The notes under the pieces were generated by a model. It made no database searches. It worked only from the letters and a program-made list of their open reading frames with translations, and had not been told where the DNA came from. Positions 20,874-30,471 of a stretch of 64,000 bases of DNA are shown one piece after another. A program made the position numbers and the translations under genes. Numbering within the stretch: position 1 is the first letter of the stretch; each line of letters begins with the position of its first letter. This DNA is from Bacillus sp. V3-13 (lineage in GTDB: Bacteria > Bacillota > Bacilli > Bacillales > Cytobacillaceae). The stretch is from assembly GCF_002860165.1 (NCBI RefSeq), contig NZ_PGUZ01000078.1, positions 1 through 64,000 of the forward strand, read 5' to 3'.

Positions 20874-22220
20874 ATGCATATTTTAGTTGTCGGTCTTAAC
20901 TATAAAACGGCCCCTGTCGAAATTCGGGAGCGATTAACGTTTAACCAGCCGGACCTCGGTGAGGCGATGAAATCCCTAAAAGAGAAAAAGAGCATTCTCG
21001 AAAACGTGATTGTTTCCACCTGCAATCGTACTGAAATATATGCAGTTGTCGACCAGCTACATACTGGCCGCTATTATATAAAAGAATTTTTGTCGGAGTG
21101 GTTTGGAATCGAACAAAGTGAATTTTCACCGTTCTTGTTTATTTATGAACAAGATGGGGCGGTTGAGCATTTGTTCAAGGTTTCATGCGGCTTGGACTCA
21201 ATGATTCTTGGCGAGACACAAATACTGGGACAGGTGCGTTCCAGCTTTCTGCTCGCGCAGGAAGAAAACACGATTGGAACGGTGTTTAACCAGCTTTTCA
21301 AACAATCTGTGACTGTGGCCAAACGCGGCCACGCTGAAACCGATATTGGTGCAAATGCTGTTTCAGTCAGCTATGCAGCCGTGGAGCTTGCCAGGAAGAT
21401 TTTCGGCTCTCTTGAGAATAAGCATGTTCTTGTGCTCGGTGCAGGAAAAATGGGCGAACTCGCCATTCAGAATCTGCATGCTAACGGTGCCAGTAAAGTA
21501 ACGGTTATTAACCGGACCTTTGAAAAGGCCGCAAATCTGGCCAACCGCTTTTCCGGCCAGGCAAAAACGCTCCAGGAGTTGCAATGCGCCCTCATCGAAG
21601 CGGATATTTTAATCAGTTCAACCGGGGCAAATGGCTTTGTCGTCACAAAAGAGCAAATGCTCCAGGTTCAAAAAATGCGCAAAGGCAAGCCATTATTCAT
21701 GGTGGATATTGCTGTTCCGCGCGATTTGGATCCGGGTCTTGCCGGGTTGGAAGATGTTTTCCTTTACGATATTGACGATCTTGAAGGAATTGTTGAATCC
21801 AACTTAAAAGAGCGCCAGAAGGCAGCGGAAAAGATCATGCTGATGATTGAGGCGGAAATCGTTGAATTCAAGCAGTGGCTGAAGATGCTTGGAGTCGTTC
21901 CCGTTATTTCGGCGCTTCGCGAAAAAGCGCTCGCGATCCAGGCTGAAACGATGCAGAGCCTCGAAAGAAAGCTTCCGGATTTGTCAGAACGGGACATAAA
22001 GGTACTGAATAAGCATACGAAGAGCATTATCAACCAGCTTTTAAAGGATCCTATTTTGCAGGCGAAGGAACTGGCCTCGCAGCCTGATGCCGATCAGGCA
22101 CTTGACTTATTTATTAAGATTTTTAACATTGAACAGCTTGTTGCCGGGCAGCAAGAAATGAAAGCGGCCGATAAAGAAAAGGTTAACGTTCATTCAACGG
22201 AGGCTTCCTTTCAATCATAA
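20874..22220 (+). CDS. hemA: Glutamyl-tRNA reductase
   Basis: HemA reduces glutamyl-tRNA to glutamate-1-semialdehyde, the first and controlling step of tetrapyrrole synthesis. The 448-residue protein has the N-terminal catalytic domain with the nucleophilic cysteine C50 in STCNRTEIY and the [10 protein letters not shown] segment, a Rossmann NADPH domain ([13 protein letters not shown]), and a helical dimerisation domain at the end. The ATG follows AGGGGGTGG. It heads the hem operon. Confidence 0.97.
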   Translation: MHILVVGLNYKTAPVEIRERLTFNQPDLGEAMKSLKEKKSILENVIVSTCNRTEIYAVVDQLHTGRYYIKEFLSEWFGIEQSEFSPFLFIYEQDGAVEHLFKVSCGLDSMILGETQILGQVRSSFLLAQEENTIGTVFNQLFKQSVTVAKRGHAETDIGANAVSVSYAAVELARKIFGSLENKHVLVLGAGKMGELAIQNLHANGASKVTVINRTFEKAANLANRFSGQAKTLQELQCALIEADILISSTGANGFVVTKEQMLQVQKMRKGKPLFMVDIAVPRDLDPGLAGLEDVFLYDIDDLEGIVESNLKERQKAAEKIMLMIEAEIVEFKQWLKMLGVVPVISALREKALAIQAETMQSLERKLPDLSERDIKVLNKHTKSIINQLLKDPILQAKELASQPDADQALDLFIKIFNIEQLVAGQQEMKAADKEKVNVHSTEASFQS

Positions 22221-22235
22221 GAGAGGGTGCTGATT

Positions 22236-23069
22236 ATGTTTGACATCTATATGACTCGGCTGCACGAACTGACGATTGTTCTGTATGCCTTAAGCGTGCT
22301 TTTATATTTTATTGATTTTCTTCACCATAACCGGAAGGCAAATAAAGCAGCCTTCTGGTTACTTGCATTTGTATGGGTTTTGCAAACTTCATTTCTGTTT
22401 TTATATATGCTGAAAACGGGCCGGTTCCCGGTTCTGACGATTTTCGAAGGCCTTTATTTTTATGCATGGGTGCTGATCACTTTGTCATTGGCGATTAACC
22501 GCTTGTTGCGCGTTGATTTTATCGTTTTTTTCGCCAATATATTGGGGTTTATTATTATGGCGATTCATACATTCATGCCGATCCAATATGAATCAGAAAT
22601 AATTGCCCGGCAGCTCGTATCAGAACTGCTGTTAATCCACATTACGATGGCGATTTTGTCATACGGGGCGTTTTCTCTTTCGTTTGTATTCTCGCTTCTG
22701 TATTTGATTCAATACGATTTGCTGAAGCGGAAAAAATGGGGCAAACGCTTGATGCGGATTGCCGATTTATCAAGATTGGAGCATATGTCATACGTATTGA
22801 ACGTCATTGGCGTACCGATGCTGATACTGGGGCTTATTCTTGGCGTGCAGTGGGCCTATATTAAAGTACCTGATATGCATTGGTTTGACGCCAAGGTAAT
22901 TGGCTCATTCGTTGTCCTGGCCGCTTACAGCATCTACCTGTACCAGCGCGTCGCAAAAGGGAAGTTTGGCAAATCGCTCGCGCTCTGGAACGTCGCATCA
23001 TTTTTAATCGTCTTAATTAACTTTTTCCTGTTCGGGCAATTATCTTCTTTTCATTTTTGGAATACGTGA
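22236..23069 (+). CDS. hemX: HemX membrane protein
   Basis: A 277-residue integral membrane protein with about eight hydrophobic helices, related to the cytochrome c assembly/CcsA-like fold. In B. subtilis HemX lowers the cellular amount of HemA. ATG 22236 is preferred over the GTG nine bases upstream because GAGAGGG is then eight bases away and the length matches the family. It begins 15 bases after hemA. Confidence 0.92.
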   Translation: MFDIYMTRLHELTIVLYALSVLLYFIDFLHHNRKANKAAFWLLAFVWVLQTSFLFLYMLKTGRFPVLTIFEGLYFYAWVLITLSLAINRLLRVDFIVFFANILGFIIMAIHTFMPIQYESEIIARQLVSELLLIHITMAILSYGAFSLSFVFSLLYLIQYDLLKRKKWGKRLMRIADLSRLEHMSYVLNVIGVPMLILGLILGVQWAYIKVPDMHWFDAKVIGSFVVLAAYSIYLYQRVAKGKFGKSLALWNVASFLIVLINFFLFGQLSSFHFWNT

Positions 23070-23085
23070 TTTTTAGGAGGCAGTC

Positions 23086-24021
23086 ATGAGAAAAATTATA
23101 GTCGGTTCAAGACGGAGCAAGCTCGCGTTAACACAAACGAATTGGGTGATTGATCAATTAAAGCAGATTGATCCCGCGTTCGATTTTGAAGTGAAGGAAA
23201 TCGTCACAAAGGGTGACCGGATTTTGGATGTCACGCTTTCCAAAGTAGGCGGGAAAGGCCTTTTCGTCAAGGAGATCGAGCAGGCGATGATCGACGGGGA
23301 CATTGATATGGCTGTGCATAGCATGAAAGATATGCCGGCTGTCCTTCCTGACGGCCTTACAATCGGCTGTATTCCGGAACGTGAAGACGCACGGGATGTG
23401 TTGATCTCAAAAAGCCGCCTGCCCCTCGCCGAATTGAGGCCGGGGGCGGTAATCGGGACGAGCAGCCTGCGCAGAAGCGCACAGCTCCTCGCAGCGCGGC
23501 CCGACCTTGAGATTAAATGGATTCGCGGCAATATCGATACGCGGCTTGGCAAGCTGGATACGGAAGAATATGATGCGATTATTTTGGCTGCTGCCGGTTT
23601 GGCAAGAATGGGCTGGGCAACAGATGCAGTCACCGAGTTTTTGGATCCCGCACTTTGCGTTCCGGCTGTCGGCCAGGGTGCGCTTGCCATTGAATGCCGG
23701 GAGTCGGATTCAGAACTTCGTGCCCTGTTTGATAAGTTTACCAGTCCGGAAACGGCCAGAACGGTTCGCGCTGAACGGGCTTTTCTCGATAAGATGGAGG
23801 GCGGCTGCCAGGTGCCGATTGCCGGCTATGCCACAGCCGCCGAAGACGGTGCCATTGTTTTAACGGCGCTTGTCGCATCACCTGATGGCAAAACGATTTA
23901 TAAAGAACAGGTGAAGGGACAGGACCCAGAAACGCTCGGGGTATTGGCTGCGGAAAAGCTGGTTGAACAAGGTGCAAAAGATTTAATCGACCGGGTGAAA
24001 AGGGAGCTTGACCAGCAATGA
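23086..24021 (+). CDS. hemC: Porphobilinogen deaminase (hydroxymethylbilane synthase)
   Basis: HemC links four porphobilinogens into hydroxymethylbilane. The 311-residue protein has [14 protein letters not shown] at the start, [13 protein letters not shown], the arginine-rich substrate site [11 protein letters not shown], and C241 in GGCQVPIAG, to which the dipyrromethane cofactor is attached. The ATG follows AGGAGG. Its stop overlaps hemD (ATGA). Confidence 0.97.
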   Translation: MRKIIVGSRRSKLALTQTNWVIDQLKQIDPAFDFEVKEIVTKGDRILDVTLSKVGGKGLFVKEIEQAMIDGDIDMAVHSMKDMPAVLPDGLTIGCIPEREDARDVLISKSRLPLAELRPGAVIGTSSLRRSAQLLAARPDLEIKWIRGNIDTRLGKLDTEEYDAIILAAAGLARMGWATDAVTEFLDPALCVPAVGQGALAIECRESDSELRALFDKFTSPETARTVRAERAFLDKMEGGCQVPIAGYATAAEDGAIVLTALVASPDGKTIYKEQVKGQDPETLGVLAAEKLVEQGAKDLIDRVKRELDQQ

Positions 24022-24797
24022 GTGCTCCCCTCCCGTTGCAAGGAAAAACCGTTTTAATCCCAAGATCGAAAAAACAGGCAAGTTCATTTTCGGATCTTGT
24101 CAGAAGGTATGGAGGGATTCCGGTGGAAATCCCTCTTATTGAGTTTAAGGCTGTTGAAAAATCCGGACAACTAGTAAAAGCATTTGAAAACTTGCATACT
24201 TATCATTGGATTATTTTTACAAGCAGCATTACGGTCGAGACATTTTTTTCTTTTTTGCCGGATTTACAAAGCGAATCCTTCCCCAAAATTGCGGTGATTG
24301 GCGAAAAAACGAGGCAGAAGCTTCTTGAAAAGGGACTCAAAGCCGCGTTTACTCCGGGCGAGTATGTAGCGGAAGCTTTTGTAAAAGAGTTTTTGCCATT
24401 GCTGGAAGGCGGCGGGAAGATTTTGCTGCCGAAGGGGAATCTTGCCCGCGAGTACATTGCGGCATCGCTGCGGGAAGCAGGGGCGGTTGTCGATGAGCTG
24501 ATCATCTATGAAACGTTTTTACCTCCGGCAAGCCGCAGCCTGCTAACCGAGATGATCAAAGGGAAGCGACTTGATGTTTTGACTTTTACGAGTCCTTCGA
24601 TCGTTGACCACTTTTTTGAAACGGCAGAAGTTGAAGGCCTGAAGGAGAGTGTGAAGGATTGCCTGGTTGCCTGTATCGGACCGGTGACAAAGGCAAGGGC
24701 CGAGTTTTATGGCCTCACCGTAAATGTAATGCCTGACACCTATACGGTTCAGGAAATGGTAAACAATTTGGCTGCATATTTAAGATCAGGAGGTTAA
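24018..24797 (+). CDS. hemD: Uroporphyrinogen-III synthase
   Basis: HemD cyclises hydroxymethylbilane with inversion of ring D to uroporphyrinogen III. The 259-residue sequence is poorly conserved, as is usual for this enzyme, but shows the two-domain pattern with [14 protein letters not shown] at the start, [14 protein letters not shown], and [15 protein letters not shown] in the second half. Its ATG overlaps the hemC stop, and gene order supports the assignment. Confidence 0.92.
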   Translation: MSAPLPLQGKTVLIPRSKKQASSFSDLVRRYGGIPVEIPLIEFKAVEKSGQLVKAFENLHTYHWIIFTSSITVETFFSFLPDLQSESFPKIAVIGEKTRQKLLEKGLKAAFTPGEYVAEAFVKEFLPLLEGGGKILLPKGNLAREYIAASLREAGAVVDELIIYETFLPPASRSLLTEMIKGKRLDVLTFTSPSIVDHFFETAEVEGLKESVKDCLVACIGPVTKARAEFYGLTVNVMPDTYTVQEMVNNLAAYLRSGG

Positions 24798-24802
24798 TAA
24801 TC

Positions 24803-25777
24803 ATGAATCTGCAATTTAACCGTCATCGCCGCTTGCGCCAAACAGCTGCGATGCGCGAACTCGTCCGCGAAAACTTTTTGCGTTTGGAAGATTTGATTTA
24901 CCCGCTTTTTATCATAGAAGGAAACAATATAAAAAAAGAAATTTCTTCAATGCCAGGTGTGTTTAATTTGTCTTTGGACAGGCTCGAAGAAGAAATGAAA
25001 GAAATCGTTTCACTCGGCATTAAATCTGTGCTCTTGTTTGGAATTCCGGCTGAAAAAGATGAGTGCGGGCAGGGAGCCTATCACGACCATGGAATTGTCC
25101 AGGAAGCAACCCGCTTAATTAAAAAAAGTTTCCCTAATATCGTTATTGTTGCTGACACGTGTTTATGCGAATACACGAGCCATGGCCATTGCGGAGTGAT
25201 TGAGAACGGAAAGGTTTTAAACGATCCATCCCTTGAGCTGCTTGTGCAAACCGCAGTCAGCCAGGCAAAGGCCGGCGCTGACATCATTGCCCCGTCCAAT
25301 ATGATGGACGGCTTTGTTGCTGCGATACGGGCAGGGCTCGATGAAGCAGGGTTTATAGATGTGCCGATCATGTCTTACGCCGTAAAATATGCGTCCGCTT
25401 TCTATGGCCCGTTCCGTGAGGCTGCCGAAAGCACTCCGCAGTTCGGTGACAGGAAATCCTACCAGATGGATCCGGCCAACAGGCTTGAAGCTTTAAGGGA
25501 AGCGGAATCCGATTTAATCGAGGGTGCCGACTTTCTGATCGTCAAGCCTGGCATGCCGTATTTAGATATATTAAGGGACGTAAAAAACAATATTAATCTC
25601 CCAATGGTTATTTATAACGTCAGCGGAGAGTATTCAATGGTCAAAGCGGCTGCGCAAAATGGCTGGATCGATGAAAAAAATATTGTAATGGAAATGTTAA
25701 CAGGCATGAAGCGTGCCGGAGCGGATCTGATCATCACGTATCACGCAAAGGATGCTGCACGCTGGCTTAAGGAGTAA
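24803..25777 (+). CDS. hemB: Delta-aminolevulinic acid dehydratase (porphobilinogen synthase)
   Basis: HemB condenses two aminolevulinates to porphobilinogen. The 324-residue TIM-barrel protein shows the zinc-site cysteines in [14 protein letters not shown] and the two Schiff-base lysines K195 (SYAVKYAS) and K248 (LIVKPGMPY). The ATG at 24803 follows AGGAGG and lies five bases after hemD. Confidence 0.97.
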   Translation: MNLQFNRHRRLRQTAAMRELVRENFLRLEDLIYPLFIIEGNNIKKEISSMPGVFNLSLDRLEEEMKEIVSLGIKSVLLFGIPAEKDECGQGAYHDHGIVQEATRLIKKSFPNIVIVADTCLCEYTSHGHCGVIENGKVLNDPSLELLVQTAVSQAKAGADIIAPSNMMDGFVAAIRAGLDEAGFIDVPIMSYAVKYASAFYGPFREAAESTPQFGDRKSYQMDPANRLEALREAESDLIEGADFLIVKPGMPYLDILRDVKNNINLPMVIYNVSGEYSMVKAAAQNGWIDEKNIVMEMLTGMKRAGADLIITYHAKDAARWLKE

Positions 25778-25810
25778 ACCACTTCCAACCTAATGAAAAG
25801 AGGGATAGCG

Positions 25811-27100
25811 ATGCGTTCTTATCAAAAATCGGCTGCGGCTTTTGAAGAAGCCAGGAAGCTTATGCCGGGAGGAGTCAACAGCCCGGTCCGCGCATTTAAA
25901 TCGGTGAATATGGATCCGATTTTTATGGCAGGCGGGAAAGGCTCGAAAATTTACGATATCGATGGCAATGAATATATCGACTATGTTCTGTCATGGGGGC
26001 CGTTAATTCTGGGCCATTCAAACGACCGGGTAATTGAATCGCTTAAAAAGGTTGCCGAGCATGGAACAAGCTTTGGCGCACCGACACTGATTGAAAATGA
26101 ACTGGCAAAGCTCGTCATCGATCGTGTCCCGTCGATTGAAATGGTGCGCATGGTCTCCTCGGGCACGGAAGCAACGATGAGTGCATTGCGTTTAGCCCGC
26201 GGCTATACTGGTCGGAACAAGATTGTTAAATTCGAAGGCTGCTATCATGGCCATGGCGATTCATTGCTAATAAAGGCCGGTTCCGGTGTTGCAACCCTCG
26301 GGCTGCCTGACAGCCCAGGTGTTCCTGAAGGGGTTGCCCGGAACACGATTACGGTGCCTTATAATGATCTTGACAGCGTAACGGCGGCATTTAAGCAATT
26401 TGGCGAGGATATCGCAGGTGTGATCGTTGAGCCGGTTGCCGGCAATATGGGTGTAGTTCCGCCGCAGCCCGGCTTTCTAGAAGGGCTCCGTGAGCTTACA
26501 ACACAATATGGTGCTTTACTAATTTTTGATGAAGTAATGACGGGCTTCCGCGTCAGCTATCATTGTGCCCAGGGTTACTACGGTGTCACACCTGACTTAA
26601 CCTGTCTCGGGAAAGTGATCGGCGGGGGACTTCCGGTCGGGGCTTACGGCGGCAAGGTTGAAATTATGGAACGAATCGCGCCGAGCGGACCTATTTATCA
26701 GGCTGGAACTTTATCGGGAAACCCGCTGGCGATGACAGCAGGCCTTGAAACGTTAAGCCAGTTGACACCTGAATCTTATCAGGAGTTTGAACGGAAAGCG
26801 GACCAGCTTGAGGAAGGCTTGTCAGCAGCCGCCGAAAAGCGTGGCATCCCGCATACGATAAACCGGACCGGTTCGATGATTGGATTCTTTTTTACCAATG
26901 AGGAAGTCATCAATTATGAAAAAGCGAAAACGTCAAACCTGGACTATTTTGCAGCGTATTACCGGGAAATGGCGGAGCAGGGAATATTTTTACCGCCATC
27001 ACAATTTGAAGGCCTTTTCTTGTCAACCGCCCATAGCGATGAAGATATAGCGAAGACAATCAGTGCTGCCGAACAGGCTTTTTCAAAGCTTAAGGGGTAA
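25811..27100 (+). CDS. hemL: Glutamate-1-semialdehyde 2,1-aminomutase
   Basis: HemL moves the amino group of glutamate-1-semialdehyde to give 5-aminolevulinate, acting just after HemA. The 429-residue PLP enzyme has [14 protein letters not shown] near the start, the cofactor motif [10 protein letters not shown], and the PLP lysine K268 in [19 protein letters not shown] 25811 is chosen because GAGGGAT precedes it and homologues begin MRSY-KS; six in-frame codons upstream are not conserved. It is the last gene of the operon. Confidence 0.97.
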   Translation: MRSYQKSAAAFEEARKLMPGGVNSPVRAFKSVNMDPIFMAGGKGSKIYDIDGNEYIDYVLSWGPLILGHSNDRVIESLKKVAEHGTSFGAPTLIENELAKLVIDRVPSIEMVRMVSSGTEATMSALRLARGYTGRNKIVKFEGCYHGHGDSLLIKAGSGVATLGLPDSPGVPEGVARNTITVPYNDLDSVTAAFKQFGEDIAGVIVEPVAGNMGVVPPQPGFLEGLRELTTQYGALLIFDEVMTGFRVSYHCAQGYYGVTPDLTCLGKVIGGGLPVGAYGGKVEIMERIAPSGPIYQAGTLSGNPLAMTAGLETLSQLTPESYQEFERKADQLEEGLSAAAEKRGIPHTINRTGSMIGFFFTNEEVINYEKAKTSNLDYFAAYYREMAEQGIFLPPSQFEGLFLSTAHSDEDIAKTISAAEQAFSKLKG

Positions 27101-27164
27101 TGTCAGCACAGTGGGCTAAATTGTGATGTTTTGGCAGGATGAACAACAGAATAAGAAAAACGAA

Positions 27165-27207
27165 TCAAAACGCCTGGATTTGACAACAATCCAGGCGTTT
27201 TGATTTT
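27165..27207. terminator. Terminator of the hem operon
   Basis: A perfect 16-bp inverted repeat, TCAAAACGCCTGGATT (27165-27180) with AATCCAGGCGTTTTGA (27188-27203), with T-rich sequence after it. Confidence 0.88.
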
Positions 27208-27225
27208 CTCCGCCAGCTAAATCTT

Positions 27226-27255
27226 ATCATAAAAAAAATGTTCGATTCATAATGT
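27226..27255 (+). promoter_or_regulatory. Possible sigma-E promoter of spoVID
   Basis: ATCATA (27226-27231) and CATAATGT (27248-27255), 16 bases apart, loosely resemble sigma-E elements (-35 ATATT-like, -10 CATACANT). The B. subtilis spoVID gene is sigma-E controlled, which is the main reason to propose it; the match is weak. Confidence 0.3.
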
Positions 27256-27304
27256 GATAGTGACATTGTTGATATTTCGAAGGAGGACGAAAGGAGGAAT
27301 TGCT

Positions 27305-28603
27305 TTGTCTCAGGGGAATCAGTCGTTTTTGCGATTTTCTTTGGAAGAGTCGTTATGGTTCCAAAAAGGACAGGAAGTCGCCGAGCTTATTTCGGTTTCG
27401 CTCGACCCGAATATAACGATCCAGGAAAACGAACAATATGTGACGATTCGCGGCTCATTGGAATTGTCAGGAGAATATAAAAAGCATGAGGAAGCGGCGG
27501 CAGACAATGGCGATGAGATAACTGGAGCAAAATTTGTCCACGGGATCGAAGAGCGGGAGGAAGGCATTTGTGAATTTATACACCGTTTCCCGGTAGACAT
27601 TACCATTCCCAATAACCGGATTCAAAGTGTGTTTGATATTGATATTCAAGTTGATTCGTTTGATTATTTATTCCCGGAAAGAAGCTGCATGAAACTGACA
27701 GCGGATTTAACCATATCCGGGCTGTACGGTGAGCAGCAAACAAGCCCTGTTGAGGAAGAAATCGATACGGAGTACGAAGTGCTGAGACCAGTGCCGTATC
27801 CTTTTTTCCCGCACGCTGACACGAAACAGAGTCAGCCAGTGTTTGCAGAGCAGGAATCGGGATTGTTACCTGAAGCTAAGCTGGAGCGGCCAGACGTGAC
27901 GCAGCAGTCCGAACCGGGCCGGAAAAAACTTGAACCAGTCCGGGAGGCCAAAGCCGCTGAAGAGAAGCAGGAACCCGTCCTGCGGTTCGCGTCCGATCCG
28001 GCAGACGATGTAAAAACCGCCGCTGAAAAAGAAGAGGCAGATTTATATGAGCCTTTTGAGGCTGAAGCAAGAAAACAGCCGGAGACTGCTGCTGTTCAGG
28101 AAATGGAGCAGCCTGCGGCTGAAAAAACCGGGGAGAGCCCACAAGTCGAAAAAGCTCCGGAGATATCTTTTTCTGCCCAGCGGAGTGAATATACAGCCCC
28201 GTCAACAGAAGAACTTGCCGAATACAAGGAGACCGAAGAAGCTGGGGAGGCAAAGGAGCCGGAAAACGCCCAGGAAGCTCCGCCCAAACAGGAAGAACAG
28301 GCTGAAGCAACAGAGGAGGCAGAGGAGAACGAAACCCCGGAAGATAGCCAGGTGAAAAAGAAAAAGGGTTCAAAAAAGAAAAGTATGTCATTAACCGAGT
28401 TTTTCGCAAGAAAAGAAGAAGAAGAAGAGCTGACCAAGTTAAAGATATGTATCGTACAGCATGGTGATACGATCGACTCGCTTGCCGAGCGTTATGATGT
28501 ATCGACCGGCACGCTCTTGCGGGTTAATCATTTAGAGGCAAATCAGGATATTTATGAAGGCCAGGTTTTATACATTCCCGCTGCAATGGCAGGAAAGCGT
28601 TAA
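27305..28603 (+). CDS. spoVID: Stage VI sporulation protein D (SpoVID)
   Basis: SpoVID makes the assembling spore coat encase the forespore, working with SpoIVA and SafA. The 432-residue protein has a conserved N-terminal domain (FSLEESLWFQKGQEVAEL, then TIRGSLELSGEY and VDITIPNNRI), a long acidic, glutamate- and alanine-rich middle of low complexity (about 150-370), a lysine-rich patch, and a C-terminal LysM domain (IVQHGDTIDSLAERYDVS), known in B. subtilis SpoVID to bind lipid II. TTG 27305 is preferred since GGAGG lies just upstream and homologues start there; the open 17 codons before it look unconserved. Confidence 0.92.
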   Translation: MSQGNQSFLRFSLEESLWFQKGQEVAELISVSLDPNITIQENEQYVTIRGSLELSGEYKKHEEAAADNGDEITGAKFVHGIEEREEGICEFIHRFPVDITIPNNRIQSVFDIDIQVDSFDYLFPERSCMKLTADLTISGLYGEQQTSPVEEEIDTEYEVLRPVPYPFFPHADTKQSQPVFAEQESGLLPEAKLERPDVTQQSEPGRKKLEPVREAKAAEEKQEPVLRFASDPADDVKTAAEKEEADLYEPFEAEARKQPETAAVQEMEQPAAEKTGESPQVEKAPEISFSAQRSEYTAPSTEELAEYKETEEAGEAKEPENAQEAPPKQEEQAEATEEAEENETPEDSQVKKKKGSKKKSMSLTEFFARKEEEEELTKLKICIVQHGDTIDSLAERYDVSTGTLLRVNHLEANQDIYEGQVLYIPAAMAGKR

Positions 28604-28644
28604 AAACAGCAGGCGGCTTTGTTTGTCGGTACGCAATTTTAAAA

Positions 28645-28690
28645 GGTTGGAGCGGACGGTAAAAGGTTTTTGCCTCCGCTTTCCTTATGT
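28645..28690 (+). terminator. Stem-loop after spoVID
   Basis: GGAGCGGA-GGTAAAA (from 28649) pairs with TTTTTGCC-TCCGCTT around a short loop. The tail (TTCCTT) is only weakly T-rich, so it may be an attenuator between spoVID and ysxE. Confidence 0.45.
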
Positions 28691-28757
28691 ATGTACCGTT
28701 CCCTTTGTGCTCGAGCTGTCATTCAAGGCTTGAGAGGTTTGAAAGAGAGTGATCATA

Positions 28758-29801
28758 ATGAGCGATGATGACCGGCTGAAATCAATTTCGCCAATTTTAA
28801 AAAGCTACGCGGTCAAACCGTATTTCGTTGAAGATTTCGGCAGCATTCAAAAAGTTTATTCAGACAAAGGGACCTTTGCACTGAAGAAAATTTCCCTTTC
28901 GAACAGGACTGATTTTGTCAGGCATGTACATTTTTTGTACCAAAAAGGCTATAACCGGATTGTGCCGATATATCCTGCAACAGATGGCCGCTATGCCGTT
29001 TTGCATAAAAATGTGCTCTATTATTTAATGCCGTGGCTTCCGAACGAAGAAAGGGAAAATCAGTTCGAGAAGCACCAGCAGATGTTTCGGGAGCTGGCCA
29101 GAATGCATACATTATCTGTGAAGGACATCAAAATCACAAGCGAAGAGCGGAACGAACATTACGAAACGACTGTGCAGCTATGGGGAAAAGATAAAGAGTT
29201 TTTAGACGATTTTATTGACCAATGCGAGAAAAAACAGTATATGTCCCCGTTTGAGTTAATGTTTTGCCTGTATTATCATGAAATTAGCCAGGCTTTACGT
29301 TTTTCTGAGCGAAAGCTTGAAGAGTGGCATGAGAAAACAAAGGACAATGAAAAAGCAAGGATCGTTCTCATTCACGGTAAAGTTTCGATCGAACATTTTT
29401 TATTTGATAACCGTGGTTATGGCTATTTTATTAATTTTGAACAGTCCCGGCCCGGGTCGCCGGCGCATGATTTGCTGCCGTTTCTATCGCGCGCTTTAAA
29501 AACGCACCCGAGGCAATGCAATGATTGCATCGATTGGGTATACAGCTATTTTAAATACTTCCCTTTCAAAGAGGATGAAATGCTGCTTTTTTTGAGCTAT
29601 CTTGCCTACCCTGGACAAATCATCCGGACAGCCGTACATTATTTTCAAAAAACAACGAGAAAACAAGAACGAAAGCTTGTGCAACAATTGCAGCGCCATT
29701 TTTGGCATTTGAAAAATACAGAATATGTCGTGATGCGAATCGATGAAATCGAGAGGCAAAAAAAGCAGGAAAAAGAAGGAGCCCAGGAAAACAATTCTTA
29801 A
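28758..29801 (+). CDS. ysxE: YsxE, CotS-family kinase-like spore coat protein
   Basis: The 347-residue protein has the aminoglycoside-phosphotransferase/CotS-like kinase fold: the lysine in FALKKIS corresponds to the ATP lysine, PWLPNEERENQFE lies in the linker, and IVLIHGKVSIEHFLFDNRGYGYFINFEQSRPGSP would be the catalytic and metal loops. In the latter the usual HGD of active kinases is HGK and the metal motif is NFE, so activity may be lost. B. subtilis YsxE is a coat protein encoded after spoVID. ATG 28758 follows AGAGAG; the GTG nine bases earlier is less well placed. Confidence 0.85.
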   Translation: MSDDDRLKSISPILKSYAVKPYFVEDFGSIQKVYSDKGTFALKKISLSNRTDFVRHVHFLYQKGYNRIVPIYPATDGRYAVLHKNVLYYLMPWLPNEERENQFEKHQQMFRELARMHTLSVKDIKITSEERNEHYETTVQLWGKDKEFLDDFIDQCEKKQYMSPFELMFCLYYHEISQALRFSERKLEEWHEKTKDNEKARIVLIHGKVSIEHFLFDNRGYGYFINFEQSRPGSPAHDLLPFLSRALKTHPRQCNDCIDWVYSYFKYFPFKEDEMLLFLSYLAYPGQIIRTAVHYFQKTTRKQERKLVQQLQRHFWHLKNTEYVVMRIDEIERQKKQEKEGAQENNS

Positions 29802-29810
29802 GGGCTCCAT

Positions 29811-30002
29811 TTAGATTAAATCATAATGAAAAGCGATGGCCAATAAAATCAAAACAGCCAATAGCAGAACATCAAAGGTAGTTGGGATAAAGAACGTCCG
29901 AATTCCCTGAAAGACGGAAACCGGTATGATAAACTGCGCGCAAATATTTCTGAGGTTTCTTAGCCAGGGCGGTAAAGTATAAGGGCTGTACTTCCTTCTC
30001 AA
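29811..30002 (-). CDS. Small single-span membrane protein between ysxE and valS
   Basis: A 63-residue protein: a basic start (MRRKYSPYTLPPWLRNLRN) followed by a hydrophobic half (IIPVSVFQGIRTFFIPTTF and DVLLLAVLILLAIAFHY), so one or two membrane segments. It begins with TTG at 30002, seven bases after GGGGTG on the minus strand. I recall similar small proteins next to valS in other bacilli, which is why I accept it as real; the function is unknown. It overlaps no other gene and ends ten bases from the ysxE stop, convergent with it. Confidence 0.7.
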   Translation of the reverse strand: MRRKYSPYTLPPWLRNLRNICAQFIIPVSVFQGIRTFFIPTTFDVLLLAVLILLAIAFHYDLI

Positions 30003-30128
30003 TCAATTTCACCCCTTTAATTTCACTCCATTTCTAATACCATTATTTTATGTAAACACCCATACTTGCGTGACATCCATTAAATTTTAGCCAAAGAGTA
30101 TATCGGATAAAAAAGATGGTCAATAATA

Positions 30129-30157
30129 TTGACGTAATTCCCCTTTTTTCGTACTAT
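30129..30157 (+). promoter_or_regulatory. Sigma-A promoter of valS
   Basis: TTGACG (30129-30134), 17 bases, TACTAT (30152-30157). The T-box leader starts shortly after. Confidence 0.7.
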
Positions 30158-30184
30158 AACTAATATAAATCGCATAAAAAATAA

Positions 30185-30430
30185 GCAAAGACAGGGAAGA
30201 GTATGATCGATTGCAGCTTTAAGAGAGGAGAGCCATTCGCTGCGAGGCTCCCAGCTTGCACATCAGAAGGTCGCCCTTGAGCTTCTTCCGTGAACGAATC
30301 AAATTCAGTAGCGGCAGACGGAGCGAATCCGTTATTTCAGTGAGAGCCAATCAGTTTTTTGCTGTTTGGAAAAAAGGTGGTACCGCGAAAGTTACTCCAT
30401 TCGTCCTTTTAAGGCGAATGGAGTTTTTTG
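30185..30430 (+). promoter_or_regulatory. T-box riboswitch, valine-type, of valS
   Basis: The leader has a long Stem I region, the conserved AAGGTGGTACCGCG (30374-30387), and a terminator CTCCATTCG/CGAATGGAG (30395-30403 and 30415-30423) followed by TTTTTT. The likely specifier is the valine codon GTC at 30270-30272 in GAAG-GTC-GCC; this is less certain than the T-box itself because I placed it by eye. Uncharged tRNA-Val would increase valS expression. Confidence 0.88.
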
Positions 30431-30471
30431 TTTTCTTTGAAAAAATTGCACTTGCAGAAAGGATGAGATTG

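Noticed and set aside
30256-30471. N-terminal extension of ValS by 72 codons
   Set aside because: These bases are the T-box leader and its terminator.
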